This document shows, piece by piece, positions 22,856 through 31,270 of a stretch of DNA of 64,000 nt. The notes beneath the pieces are model-generated. The model was not told where the DNA came from and did no database searches. It was given only the letters and a program-made list of their open reading frames with translations. The DNA is taken from the NCBI RefSeq assembly GCF_001908235.1, contig NZ_LGHK01000026.1, positions 1 to 64,000 of the forward strand. The letters run 5' to 3'. A program made the position numbers and the translations under genes. The stretch comes from Bradyrhizobium sp. NAS96.2 (lineage in GTDB: Bacteria; Pseudomonadota; Alphaproteobacteria; Rhizobiales; Xanthobacteraceae). Position 1 is the stretch's first letter. Every line of letters begins with the position of its first letter.

Positions 22856-22916
22856 GACAATCTGGCCCCGCAGGCCCAAGGGAGAGCCTCCGGAGCGCCC
22901 CCGGGGCCAGATTGTC
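22856..22916. repeat. 15-bp perfect inverted repeat upstream of the opgC-like gene
   Basis: GACAATCTGGCCCCG (22856-22870) is repeated inverted as CGGGGCCAGATTGTC (22902-22916), with 31 bases between. It lies in the divergent region between the OpgC-like gene and the NDUFS4-like gene. Confidence 0.85.
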
Positions 22917-23067
22917 ACAGCGCGGTAGAATGACTATACCGGTCCGGCGAAGGCGACCTCCGAGATCGAGGAATCACCGATCAGTTCGTTGAACGGTGTC
23001 TCTATACTATCCCGACGGTTTCCTTCAAATCGCTTCCATGTTGCACATCCCACGGGGCCGACCATCC

Positions 23068-23373
23068 ATGACCGCACGCATTTTTAAGCCCGCCAAAAAC
23101 GCGATGCAATCGGGACGTGCCAAGACCAAAGCGTGGCAGCTGGATTACGAGCCGGAGCAGCCGCGCACCGTGGAGCCCTTGATGGGCTGGACCTCGTCGA
23201 CCGACATGAAGCAGCAGCTCACGCTGCACTTCGATACCAAGGAGGAGGCGGTGGCCTATTGCGAGCGCAAGGGCATCGCCTACCAGGTGATCGAGCCGAA
23301 GGATTCGGCGCACCGCCAGATCGCCTATGCGGACAATTTTGCGTTCCGCCGCTGGGAGCCGTGGACCCACTAG
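23068..23373 (+). CDS. NADH-ubiquinone oxidoreductase accessory subunit, NDUFS4-like
   Basis: ATG 23068 begins MTARIFKPAKNAMQSGRAKT, followed by WQLDYEPEQPRTVEPLMGWT and ending NFAFRRWEPWTH. This is the alphaproteobacterial form of the complex I 18-kDa accessory subunit (ETC complex I subunit family, also present in mitochondria). It binds peripherally on the matrix-like side of the enzyme. The frame is open 24 codons upstream. Length (101 aa) is normal. No other complex I gene is nearby, which is usual. Confidence 0.85.
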   Translation: MTARIFKPAKNAMQSGRAKTKAWQLDYEPEQPRTVEPLMGWTSSTDMKQQLTLHFDTKEEAVAYCERKGIAYQVIEPKDSAHRQIAYADNFAFRRWEPWTH

Positions 23374-23427
23374 TCGGGCCCTACTGACCGAACCCTCTGG
23401 TTCGACCAACCCGGGCCGGCGATCAGA

Positions 23428-23931
23428 TCAGCTCGCCGGGCTTTCCGCGGCGACGGTGCCCGGAATCGGCAGCGGCGCATCCTTGGAAACGCCGAGCACC
23501 GGGAAGCTTCTAATTTTACGCACGTTCGGCAGGCCGGCGAACTGCAGCAGCTGCTGGCGCATGTCGTCGACGCTGGGCGCGACGCATCTCAGCATGAAAT
23601 CGGCATCGCCCGAGATCCGCCAGCATTGCAGGAACCGCGGCACCTCCGCCACGGCGGCCTCGAACGCCTCGATCGCAACCAGGGTCTGGCTGTCGAGCTG
23701 GATCAGGACGAAGGTCGTGACCTCATAGCCGAGCAGCCGTTCGTCGAGCGTGGCGCGGATCGCCTGCACCACGCCGCGGCTCCGCAGGGCGCGGACCCGA
23801 CGCAAGCAGGGCGGGGCCGTGATGCCGACCCGCTCGGCGAGCTCGTTGATCCTGATCCGGCCGTCGCGTTGCAGCTCGGACAGGATCCGTAGATCGATGT
23901 CATCGAGCTGTGGGCGTTCTGTCACGGTCAC
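23428..23931 (-). CDS. Lrp/AsnC family transcriptional regulator
   Basis: GTG 23931 overlaps the tetR-like stop (GTGA), giving 167 aa. The N-terminal winged helix-turn-helix reads LDDIDLRILSELQRDGRIRI and NELAERVGITAPPCLRRVRA; the C-terminal RAM ligand-binding domain includes TTFVLIQLDSQT and CWRISGDADFMLRCVA. Lrp-type regulators commonly respond to amino acids, so leucine or a related ligand is a reasonable guess beside a leucine degradation operon. It is probably co-transcribed with the TetR gene. Confidence 0.85.
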   Translation of the reverse strand: MTVTERPQLDDIDLRILSELQRDGRIRINELAERVGITAPPCLRRVRALRSRGVVQAIRATLDERLLGYEVTTFVLIQLDSQTLVAIEAFEAAVAEVPRFLQCWRISGDADFMLRCVAPSVDDMRQQLLQFAGLPNVRKIRSFPVLGVSKDAPLPIPGTVAAESPAS

Positions 23932-24581
23932 GAACCCGCCACCGCGGTCCGCGGGCCCTTGCTGCCGTGGCTCGCCTGGCCGGCCGCGGCCTGCGGCGCA
24001 ACGCCCGACAGCACCAGCTTCTCGTGCGCTGCGATGATGGCGTCGCGGGTCAGCCGGCCGCCGGGGCGGTACCAGGTGCACAGCCCGGTCAACAGCGCCA
24101 GGATCGCGAAGGTCGCGACCTGGATGTCGACGACCTCGAACACGCCCTCCGACAGCCCGTCGGTGAGGATCTGCGCGAGCCGCTGCTCATAGGCGCCGCG
24201 CAACGCCACCACGGCGTCGTAGTTCTTGGCATCGAGGCTGCGCAGCTCGGAGTTGGCGATGAAGACCTCGCGCTTGCGGGTCATGTGATAGGTGACGTGG
24301 AAGGCCACGAAGGCGCGCAGCCTCTCGACCGGATCGGCCTTGCCTTCCAGCGCCTGATCAAGCTCGCGCAGCAAATCGTTGATATGGTCCTGCACCAGAT
24401 CGAACAGCAGGTCCTGCTTGGTTGAGATATGATTGTAGAGTGAGCCCGCTTGGATGCCGACCTCGGCGGCAAGCTGGCGCAGGCTCATGGCCTCGTAGCC
24501 GTGCTCGAAGATCAGGCGCACGCCGGCCTTGCGGATCGCCTCCAGCGTCGTGGGGCCATGTGAGCCGATCGTGCGTGCCAT
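23928..24581 (-). CDS. TetR family regulator, probably of leucine degradation
   Basis: The 217-aa product from ATG 24581 has a TetR DNA-binding domain (IRKAGVRLIFEHGYEAMSLR, then QLAAEVGIQAGSLYNHISTK) and an alpha-helical ligand domain. It is divergent from ivd with 193 bases between them, which holds a candidate operator (AAACG-N6-CGTTT). TetR regulators of leucine and acyl-CoA catabolism are known in proteobacteria, and an acyl-CoA effector is a plausible inference. Confidence 0.85.
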   Translation of the reverse strand: MARTIGSHGPTTLEAIRKAGVRLIFEHGYEAMSLRQLAAEVGIQAGSLYNHISTKQDLLFDLVQDHINDLLRELDQALEGKADPVERLRAFVAFHVTYHMTRKREVFIANSELRSLDAKNYDAVVALRGAYEQRLAQILTDGLSEGVFEVVDIQVATFAILALLTGLCTWYRPGGRLTRDAIIAAHEKLVLSGVAPQAAAGQASHGSKGPRTAVAGS

Positions 24582-24728
24582 CGGGGCCTCGGAGAGGTAT
24601 TGGCTTGCCAGGGGGTGCCGGAAACAAGCGAACGACCGTATGTTTATCGCATGAAACCCCAGTGAATTCAATGAACTGCGGATTTCATGCGGCAACCTTA
24701 GCACAGTCGCTTGCGAAGCCAATAAAAA

Positions 24729-24744
24729 AAACGTATGATCGTTT
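24729..24744. promoter_or_regulatory. Candidate TetR operator
   Basis: AAACG-TATGAT-CGTTT is a perfect 5-bp inverted repeat with a 6-base spacer, 30 bases before the ivd start codon. A partly similar sequence (AACGACCGTATGTTT) lies further into the intergenic region near 24630-24645. Assignment to the adjacent TetR regulator is inferred from position. Confidence 0.4.
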
Positions 24745-24774
24745 AATTGCAGAATGAATCTCACGGGAGGGATC

Positions 24775-25947
24775 ATGGCCTCGAACCAGGCGGCAATCTT
24801 CAATTTCGACCTTGGCGAGACCGCGGACGCGATCCGCGAGACGGTGCATGATTTCTCGACCAACGAGATCGCGCCGCGTGCCGCCGAGATCGATCGTTCC
24901 AACAGCTTTCCGCGCGACCTCTGGCCGAAGATCGGCGCGCTCGGCCTGCACGGCATTACGGTCGAGGAGGAGTATGGCGGCTCGGGCCTCGGCTATCTCG
25001 AGCACTGCGTCGCAGTCGAGGAGATTTCGCGGGCGTCCGCCTCGGTCGGATTGGCCTATGGCGCGCATTCCAATCTTTGCGTCAACCAGATCCGCCGCAA
25101 CGGCAACGAGGCGCAGAAGCGCAAATATCTGCCGAAGCTGATCTCCGGCGAGCATGTCGGGTCGCTGGCGATGTCGGAGCCCGGCGCCGGCTCGGATGTT
25201 GTCTCGATGAAGACCCGGGCCGACAAGAAGGGCGACCGCTACATCCTCAACGGCAACAAGATGTGGATCACCAACGGTCCGCACGCCGAGACGCTGGTGG
25301 TCTACGCCAAGACCGACGCGAACGCCGGCCCACGCGGCATGACCGCCTTCATCATCGAAAAAGGCATGAAGGGATTTTCCACCGCGCAGAAGCTCGACAA
25401 GCTCGGTATGCGCGGCTCCGACACCTGCGAGCTGGTGTTCGAGGATTGCGAGGTGCCGGAGGAGAACGTGCTGAGCGAGGTCGGCCGCGGCGTCAACGTG
25501 CTGATGAGTGGCCTCGACTATGAGCGCGCGGTGCTGGCGGCCGGTCCGATCGGCATCATGCAGGCCTGCATGGACGTCGTGCTGCCCTATGTCCATGAGC
25601 GCAAGCAGTTCGGCGAACCGATCGGCTCGTTCCAGCTGGTGCAGGGCAAGATCGCCGACATGTACACCACGATGAACGCCTCGCGCGCCTATGTTTACGC
25701 GGTGGCGAAAGCCTGCGACCGTGGCGAGACCACGCGCGAGGATGCCGCCGGCGCCATCCTCTATGCCGCCGAGAAGGCCACCCAGTGCGCGCTGGATGCG
25801 ATCCAGCTGCTCGGCGGCAACGGCTACATCAACGACTACCCGACCGGCCGGCTGCTGCGCGACGCAAAGCTCTACGAGATCGGCGCCGGCACCAGCGAGA
25901 TCCGCCGCATGCTGATCGGCCGCGAGCTGTTCGCCAAGACGGCCTGA
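24775..25947 (+). CDS. ivd: Isovaleryl-CoA dehydrogenase
   Basis: The 390-aa flavoprotein starts at ATG 24775 after GGGAGG. Acyl-CoA dehydrogenase signatures include [18 protein letters not shown] and [20 protein letters not shown]. The catalytic glutamate lies in [18 protein letters not shown], the position specific to isovaleryl-CoA dehydrogenases rather than the C-terminal position of other family members. It oxidises isovaleryl-CoA to 3-methylcrotonyl-CoA in leucine degradation, passing electrons to ETF. It is the first gene of the operon with mccB, mccA and HMG-CoA lyase. Confidence 0.93.
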   Translation: MASNQAAIFNFDLGETADAIRETVHDFSTNEIAPRAAEIDRSNSFPRDLWPKIGALGLHGITVEEEYGGSGLGYLEHCVAVEEISRASASVGLAYGAHSNLCVNQIRRNGNEAQKRKYLPKLISGEHVGSLAMSEPGAGSDVVSMKTRADKKGDRYILNGNKMWITNGPHAETLVVYAKTDANAGPRGMTAFIIEKGMKGFSTAQKLDKLGMRGSDTCELVFEDCEVPEENVLSEVGRGVNVLMSGLDYERAVLAAGPIGIMQACMDVVLPYVHERKQFGEPIGSFQLVQGKIADMYTTMNASRAYVYAVAKACDRGETTREDAAGAILYAAEKATQCALDAIQLLGGNGYINDYPTGRLLRDAKLYEIGAGTSEIRRMLIGRELFAKTA

Positions 25948-26032
25948 GCTGCGCACCGGTCGTCGCGCCCCCGGCGCGGCGACCCGCTTCCCCAAAATCC
26001 TGTCGGCTCCTCCAACGAAACGTGCAATACCG

Positions 26033-27637
26033 ATGCCGCTTCATTCGACGATCGATCCCACATCTTCTGAATTCGCCCGCAACGCCGACGTGATGCGGGG
26101 CCTGGTTGCGGAGCTCCGCGACAAGCTCAAGCATGTCGCCGGCGGTGGGGGCGAGACCTCGCGCAAGCGCCACACCTCGCGCGGCAAGATGCTGGCGCGC
26201 GACCGCGTCGATCTCCTGGTCGATCCCGGCACCGCGTTCCTCGAGCTGTCGCCGCTCGCCGCCAATGGCCTGTACGGCGGCGACGTTCATTCGGCGAGCG
26301 TCATCACCGGCGTCGGGCGCATCGCGGGCCGTGAATGCATCATCGTCGCCAACGATGCCACCATCAAGGGCGGCACCTACTACCCGATGACGGTGAAGAA
26401 GCATCTGCGCGCCCAGGACATCGCGCGGCAGAACAATCTGCCTTGTGTCTACATGGTGGATTCCGGCGGCGCCTTCCTGCCGCTGCAGGACGAGATCTTT
26501 CCCGACGAGCGGCATTTCGGCCGCATCTTCTACAACCAGGCGCAGATGTCGTCGCAGGGCATCCCGCAGATCGCGATCGTGATGGGCTCCTGCACTGCGG
26601 GCGGCGCCTATGTGCCGGCGATGTCCGACGAGAGCATCATCGTGCGCAACCAGGGCACGATCTTCCTCGGCGGTCCGCCGCTTGTGAAGGCCGCGACCGG
26701 CGAGGTAGTCACCGCCGAAGAGCTCGGCGGCGCCGATGTCCATTCGCGGCAGTCGGGCGTGACCGATCACTACGCGCAGAACGATGCTCATGCGATCGGG
26801 ATCGCGCGCCGCATCGTCGGCACGCTGAAGCAGCCGGCGAAGGCACAGCTCAATATGCGCCCACCGCAGGAGCCGTTGTTTCCCGCCGAGGAGATCTACG
26901 GCGTGGTCTCTGCCGACGGACGCAAGCCGTTCGACGTGCACGACATCATCGCGCGGATCGTCGACGGCTCCGAGTTCGACGAGTTCAAGAAACTCTACGG
27001 CACCACGCTGATCTGCGGCTTTGCCCATATCTGGGGCTATCCGGTCGGCATCATCGCCAACAACGGCATCCTGTTCAGCGAGAGCTCGCTGAAAGGCGCG
27101 CATTTCATCGAGCTGTGCTGCCAGCGCGGCATTCCGCTGGTGTTCCTGCAGAACATCACCGGCTTCATGGTCGGCAAGAAGTACGAGGCCGGCGGCATCG
27201 CGCGTGACGGCGCCAAGCTGGTGACGGCGGTCGCGACCGCCGGCGTGCCGAAATTCACCGTCGTGATCGGCGGCTCCTACGGCGCCGGCAATTACGGCAT
27301 GTGCGGTCGGGCCTACAGCCCGCGCTTCCTCTGGCTGTGGCCGAACGCCCGCATCTCGGTGATGGGCGGCGAGCAGGCCTCGATGGTGCTGAGCCAGGTG
27401 CGGCGCGACGGCATCGAGGCCAAGGGCGAGAGCTGGTCGGCGGAAGAGGAGGACAAGTTCCGCGAGCCGATCCGCGCGCAGTACGAGAAGCAGGGCAATC
27501 CGTATTACGCCACGGCGCGGCTGTGGGACGATGGCGTGATCGATCCTGCCGACACGCGTTTGGTGCTCGGGCTCGGCCTGTCGGCCGCCGCCAATGCGCC
27601 GATCGAGCCCACCAAGTTTGGCCTGTTCAGGATGTGA
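26033..27637 (+). CDS. mccB: 3-Methylcrotonyl-CoA carboxylase, carboxyltransferase (beta) subunit
   Basis: This 534-aa subunit starts [20 protein letters not shown] and has the carboxyltransferase N- and C-domains. [20 protein letters not shown] is typical of acyl-CoA carboxylases, as are [20 protein letters not shown] and [16 protein letters not shown] (oxyanion glycines). With the biotin-carrying alpha subunit encoded next, it carboxylates 3-methylcrotonyl-CoA to 3-methylglutaconyl-CoA. It follows ivd by 85 bases and ends two bases before mccA. Confidence 0.93.
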   Translation: MPLHSTIDPTSSEFARNADVMRGLVAELRDKLKHVAGGGGETSRKRHTSRGKMLARDRVDLLVDPGTAFLELSPLAANGLYGGDVHSASVITGVGRIAGRECIIVANDATIKGGTYYPMTVKKHLRAQDIARQNNLPCVYMVDSGGAFLPLQDEIFPDERHFGRIFYNQAQMSSQGIPQIAIVMGSCTAGGAYVPAMSDESIIVRNQGTIFLGGPPLVKAATGEVVTAEELGGADVHSRQSGVTDHYAQNDAHAIGIARRIVGTLKQPAKAQLNMRPPQEPLFPAEEIYGVVSADGRKPFDVHDIIARIVDGSEFDEFKKLYGTTLICGFAHIWGYPVGIIANNGILFSESSLKGAHFIELCCQRGIPLVFLQNITGFMVGKKYEAGGIARDGAKLVTAVATAGVPKFTVVIGGSYGAGNYGMCGRAYSPRFLWLWPNARISVMGGEQASMVLSQVRRDGIEAKGESWSAEEEDKFREPIRAQYEKQGNPYYATARLWDDGVIDPADTRLVLGLGLSAAANAPIEPTKFGLFRM

Positions 27638-27639
27638 TC

Positions 27640-29649
27640 ATGGACCGCTCAAAACTCTACCGGCGTTTCCGTACGCTTCTGATCGCCAACCGCGGCGAGA
27701 TCGCCTGCCGTGTCATCCGCTCGGCGCGCGCCATGGGGCTGCGCACGGTCGCGGTTTATTCCGAGGCCGACCGCGACGCGATGCACGTCGCGCTCGCCGA
27801 TGAAGCCGTGCTGCTCGGGCCTGCGCGGGCCCGCGACAGCTATCTCAACATCGAGCGGGTGATCGCGGCAGCCAAGGAGACTGGCGCGGAGGCGGTGCAT
27901 CCCGGCTACGGCTTCCTGTCCGAGAATGCCGAATTCGCGCAGGCCTGCCTCGAGGCCGGTCTGGTGTTCGTCGGTCCGACCGCCGGGATGATGACAGCGA
28001 TGGGCTCGAAGTCCGGCTCCAAGGCGCTGATGGAGAAGGCCGGCGTGCCGTTGGTGCCCGGCTATCACGGCGAGGCGCAGGACGAGGCGATCCTGGCCGA
28101 GGCCGCCAACCGGATCGGCTTCCCGGTGCTGGTCAAAGCGTCGGCCGGCGGCGGCGGCCGCGGCATGCGCGTGGTCAATTCGGCGGCGGAACTCGCGGCC
28201 GCGATCACCAGCGCCAAGCGCGAGGCCAAGGCGGCGTTCGGCGACGACCGCATGCTGATCGAGAAATACGTCCAGAACCCGCGCCACATCGAGGTGCAGA
28301 TCATCGGCGACAGCCATGGCAATCTGCTCTCGCTGTGGGAGCGCGAATGCACACTGCAACGGCGACACCAGAAGGTGATCGAGGAGGCGCCGTCGCCGAC
28401 GCTGAACGCCGCGCAGCGCGAGACGGTCTGCGAGGCCGCCCGCAAGGCCGCCGGTGCGGTCAACTATGTCGGCGCCGGCACCATCGAATTCGTGTCCGAC
28501 GGCAAGGACGTGTTCTTCATCGAGATGAACACCCGTCTGCAGGTCGAGCATCCCGTCACCGAGCTGATCACCGGCGTCGACCTCGTGGAATGGCAGCTGC
28601 GCGTCGCGTTCGGCGAAGCGCTGCCGCTGAAGCAGAACGAGATCAAGCTGAACGGGCATGCCATCGAGGCGCGCGTCTACGCGGAAAATCCGCAGAAGAA
28701 CTTCATGCCTTCAGTGGGCCGCATCAAGACCTGGCGGACGCCGCCGGACGGCGACGGCCTGCGCATCGATGCCGGCTATCGCAGCGGCGATAACGTCTCG
28801 CCATACTACGACGCGATGCTCGCCAAGGTGATCGCCTGGGCGCCGACGCGCGAAGGCGCGATCGAGAAGCTCAATCGCGGGCTGGAGCAGACCGACGTCC
28901 GCGGCATCGTCACCAACATCCCGTTCCTGTCGGCACTGGTGACGCATCCGGCGACGCGCGCCAATGCGATCGATACCGGCTTCATCGAGCGCGAGCTGAA
29001 GAACCTGACGGCCCGCAGCGGCGCGGCCGGCGAGTTCGAGCTCTGCGCGGCGGTGGCTGCGATCGTCAATGACGAGCAGAAGGCGGCGAGGCGCGAGGCG
29101 AATTCGCCCTGGCAAGCCTTCGGCTGGATGCCGGTCGGCCGCCGCCAGCGGGTGTTCTCGTTGCGGCAGGGCCATGAGCCGCCGCAAACCATCACGCTGC
29201 ATTATGGCAACGGACCGTCGACGCTATCGGTCGGCGGGCGCGAGCTCGCCTTTGCGATCTCGTCGGCCGGCGAGGATGGCTTCGACCTGACGCTCAACGG
29301 CCTCAAGTCGCGCGTTGCATCTGTGATCGAGGGCCACGAGCTTTATCTGCGCACCCGCAACGGCCGCTTCGACCTGCACTGGGTCGATCCGTTCGGCGGC
29401 GAGAGCGAGGAGCAGGTCGGCGAGGACAAGATCGTCGCGCCCTTGCCGGGCACCGTGGTTGCGCTGCTGGCCGAGGAGGGCGCGACGCTCGAGAAGGGTG
29501 CGCCGATCCTGACGCTCGAGGTGATGAAGATGGAGCAGACCCTGCGCGCGCCGTATGCCGGTGTCTTGAAGAAGCTGAAATGCAAGGTCGGCGATATCGT
29601 CGGCGAGGGCGTCGAGCTTGCCGAAGTCGAACCTGCGGCCGCGCCATGA
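27640..29649 (+). CDS. mccA: 3-Methylcrotonyl-CoA carboxylase, biotin carboxylase (alpha) subunit
   Basis: The 669-aa protein has a biotin carboxylase domain (LLIANRGEIACRVIRSARAM, HPGYGFLSENAEFA, ATP-grasp glycine loop KASAGGGGRGMRVV, MNTRLQVEHPVTE). A linker and a C-terminal biotinyl domain follow, with the biotinylated lysine at residue 630 in EVMKMEQ. It uses ATP and bicarbonate to carboxylate its own biotin. The start at ATG 27640 lies directly after the mccB stop, and the stop overlaps the HMG-CoA lyase start. Confidence 0.94.
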   Translation: MDRSKLYRRFRTLLIANRGEIACRVIRSARAMGLRTVAVYSEADRDAMHVALADEAVLLGPARARDSYLNIERVIAAAKETGAEAVHPGYGFLSENAEFAQACLEAGLVFVGPTAGMMTAMGSKSGSKALMEKAGVPLVPGYHGEAQDEAILAEAANRIGFPVLVKASAGGGGRGMRVVNSAAELAAAITSAKREAKAAFGDDRMLIEKYVQNPRHIEVQIIGDSHGNLLSLWERECTLQRRHQKVIEEAPSPTLNAAQRETVCEAARKAAGAVNYVGAGTIEFVSDGKDVFFIEMNTRLQVEHPVTELITGVDLVEWQLRVAFGEALPLKQNEIKLNGHAIEARVYAENPQKNFMPSVGRIKTWRTPPDGDGLRIDAGYRSGDNVSPYYDAMLAKVIAWAPTREGAIEKLNRGLEQTDVRGIVTNIPFLSALVTHPATRANAIDTGFIERELKNLTARSGAAGEFELCAAVAAIVNDEQKAARREANSPWQAFGWMPVGRRQRVFSLRQGHEPPQTITLHYGNGPSTLSVGGRELAFAISSAGEDGFDLTLNGLKSRVASVIEGHELYLRTRNGRFDLHWVDPFGGESEEQVGEDKIVAPLPGTVVALLAEEGATLEKGAPILTLEVMKMEQTLRAPYAGVLKKLKCKVGDIVGEGVELAEVEPAAAP

Positions 29650-30554
29650 GTGATCAGATCCGCATCGTCGAGATGGGGCCGCGCGACGGTCTGCAAAACG
29701 AGAAGACACAGGTCAGCGTCGAGGCGCGTATCGCTTTCGTCGAGGCGCTGGTGGCCGCGGGGCTCAACACCGTCGAAGTCGGCGCCTTCGTCTCGCCGAA
29801 GGCGATCCCGCAGATGGCGAGCTCCGACCAAGTGCTGCGCGGTGTCGGCCATATCAAGGACGCCGAATTCCACGTGCTGGTGCCGAACGAGAAGGGCTAT
29901 GACGCCGCGCGTGCGGCCGGCGCCCAGGTGGTCTCGGTGTTCGCAGCGGCTTCCGAAGGCTTCTCGCGCGCCAACATCAACTGCTCGATCGCAGAGTCGA
30001 TCGAGCGTTTCAAGCCGGTGCTGGCGCGCGCCAGGGCCGATGGCGTCAAGGTGCGCGGCTATATTTCCTGCGTGCTGGGCTGTCCGTTCGACGGCGAGAT
30101 CAAGCCGAAGGCGGTCGCCGACCTCGCGATGACGCTATGGGATCTCGGCTGCTACGAAATCTCGCTCGGCGACACAATCGGTGTCGGCACGCCGCTCAAG
30201 GCCAGGGAGATGCTGCGTGCGGTCGGCGCCGAGCTTCCGGTCGCCAACCTCGCGATGCATTTCCACGACACCTACGGCCAGGCGCTGGCCAACCTCTACG
30301 CCGGCATGGAAGAGGGCGTCCGCGTCATCGATGCCGCCGCCGGCGGCCTCGGCGGCTGTCCCTATGCGCCCGGCGCCACCGGCAATGTCGCGACCGAGGA
30401 TATCGTCTACATGCTCGAGGGCATGGGCGTGAAAACCGGCGTGGACATGGACAGGCTGCTGGCGACGACGAACGAGGTCGCCACCTTGCTCGGCCGCCCG
30501 CCGGTGAGCCGCGTCGCCTCGGCGCTGAACGCGAAGCGGAAGCGGCTTTCGTAG
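29646..30554 (+). CDS. hmgL: Hydroxymethylglutaryl-CoA lyase
   Basis: This 302-aa enzyme begins MSDQIRIVEMGPRDGLQNEK with the DRE-TIM metallolyase motif. Metal ligands include Asp14 and the histidines in AMHFHDTYG (205 and 207), and the catalytic cysteine is Cys238 in GGLGGCPYAPGA. It cleaves HMG-CoA to acetyl-CoA and acetoacetate, the last step of leucine degradation. Its ATG overlaps the mccA stop. No 3-methylglutaconyl-CoA hydratase gene is present in this operon, so that step must be encoded elsewhere. Confidence 0.94.
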   Translation: MSDQIRIVEMGPRDGLQNEKTQVSVEARIAFVEALVAAGLNTVEVGAFVSPKAIPQMASSDQVLRGVGHIKDAEFHVLVPNEKGYDAARAAGAQVVSVFAAASEGFSRANINCSIAESIERFKPVLARARADGVKVRGYISCVLGCPFDGEIKPKAVADLAMTLWDLGCYEISLGDTIGVGTPLKAREMLRAVGAELPVANLAMHFHDTYGQALANLYAGMEEGVRVIDAAAGGLGGCPYAPGATGNVATEDIVYMLEGMGVKTGVDMDRLLATTNEVATLLGRPPVSRVASALNAKRKRLS

Positions 30555-30782
30555 ATTGTGGGGTGGGTATCGCTGCGTGCTACCCGCGAAGTGCTCGTGT
30601 CTCCGCCGGTCGCGTTCGGAGGTATGCGCTGCGAAGCCCTGATTCAAGGCGCACGAGTCGCACCCCTGGCTTGCGCAGTCCGGGCTCCCGAAGCCGAACT
30701 CTCACCCCATATGGGTACGGTGCGGTAGCGCCTCGCGCTATCGCCGCCCTCCTTGAGGGCGTTTCCTCCCTAGACTTGGGGC

Positions 30783-30812
30783 CGCTTGTTGTTTCGAGCG
30801 GCCCTTTTTCTT
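30783..30812 (+). terminator. Intrinsic terminator
   Basis: GGCCGCT pairs with AGCGGCC around a T-rich loop and is followed by CTTTTTCTT. It is oriented to end the leucine degradation operon, about 230 bases past its last stop. Confidence 0.7.
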
Positions 30813-30993
30813 ACGCCGCCGCTGCGTCGATGGTCGCGATCATGGTCCTCATGTCGGTCGCCAGCTCGCGATAACGCCCGCCCAGCCGCTGGTATAGTTC
30901 GCGGTTGCTCCCATCCAGCGTCCTGCTCGCGATCAGCTCGCATTCGTCGGCGAGGGTCTCAAAACGTTCCAGCTTCGCTTGGAGAGCAGACAT
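30811..30993 (-). CDS. Small helical hypothetical protein, 60 aa
   Basis: ATG 30993 gives MSALQAKLERFETLADECEL, ending RELATDMRTMIATIDAAAA. The pattern is a helical hairpin of the type seen in small rhizobial proteins; no function is known. The ribosome binding site is weak and the frame is open upstream. Confidence 0.5.
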   Translation of the reverse strand: MSALQAKLERFETLADECELIASRTLDGSNRELYQRLGGRYRELATDMRTMIATIDAAAA

Positions 30994-31270
30994 GGCGGGC
31001 GTTTCCCTGACTGTTACTGAGGGAGTTGCGACGCTACTACTCCGACTGCGTCTAGCGCCACCATAATTATAGGGTCGAACCAAATTCTTCCCGACAGCGA
31101 CCTTGACCGATATCGCTGCGTGGGGCCGCCGAATGGAACTCGTTTTGCAGTGCAGCGCACGCAATCCTCGTCGTCGGCTCCCGATTCAAAATCCCCCGAT
31201 AGCGTTCATGGCTTGGTGACTCAAAGGTGCTGTGGTGACAGGGCTCGCAATTGCTCCAGGTAGTCGTGCC

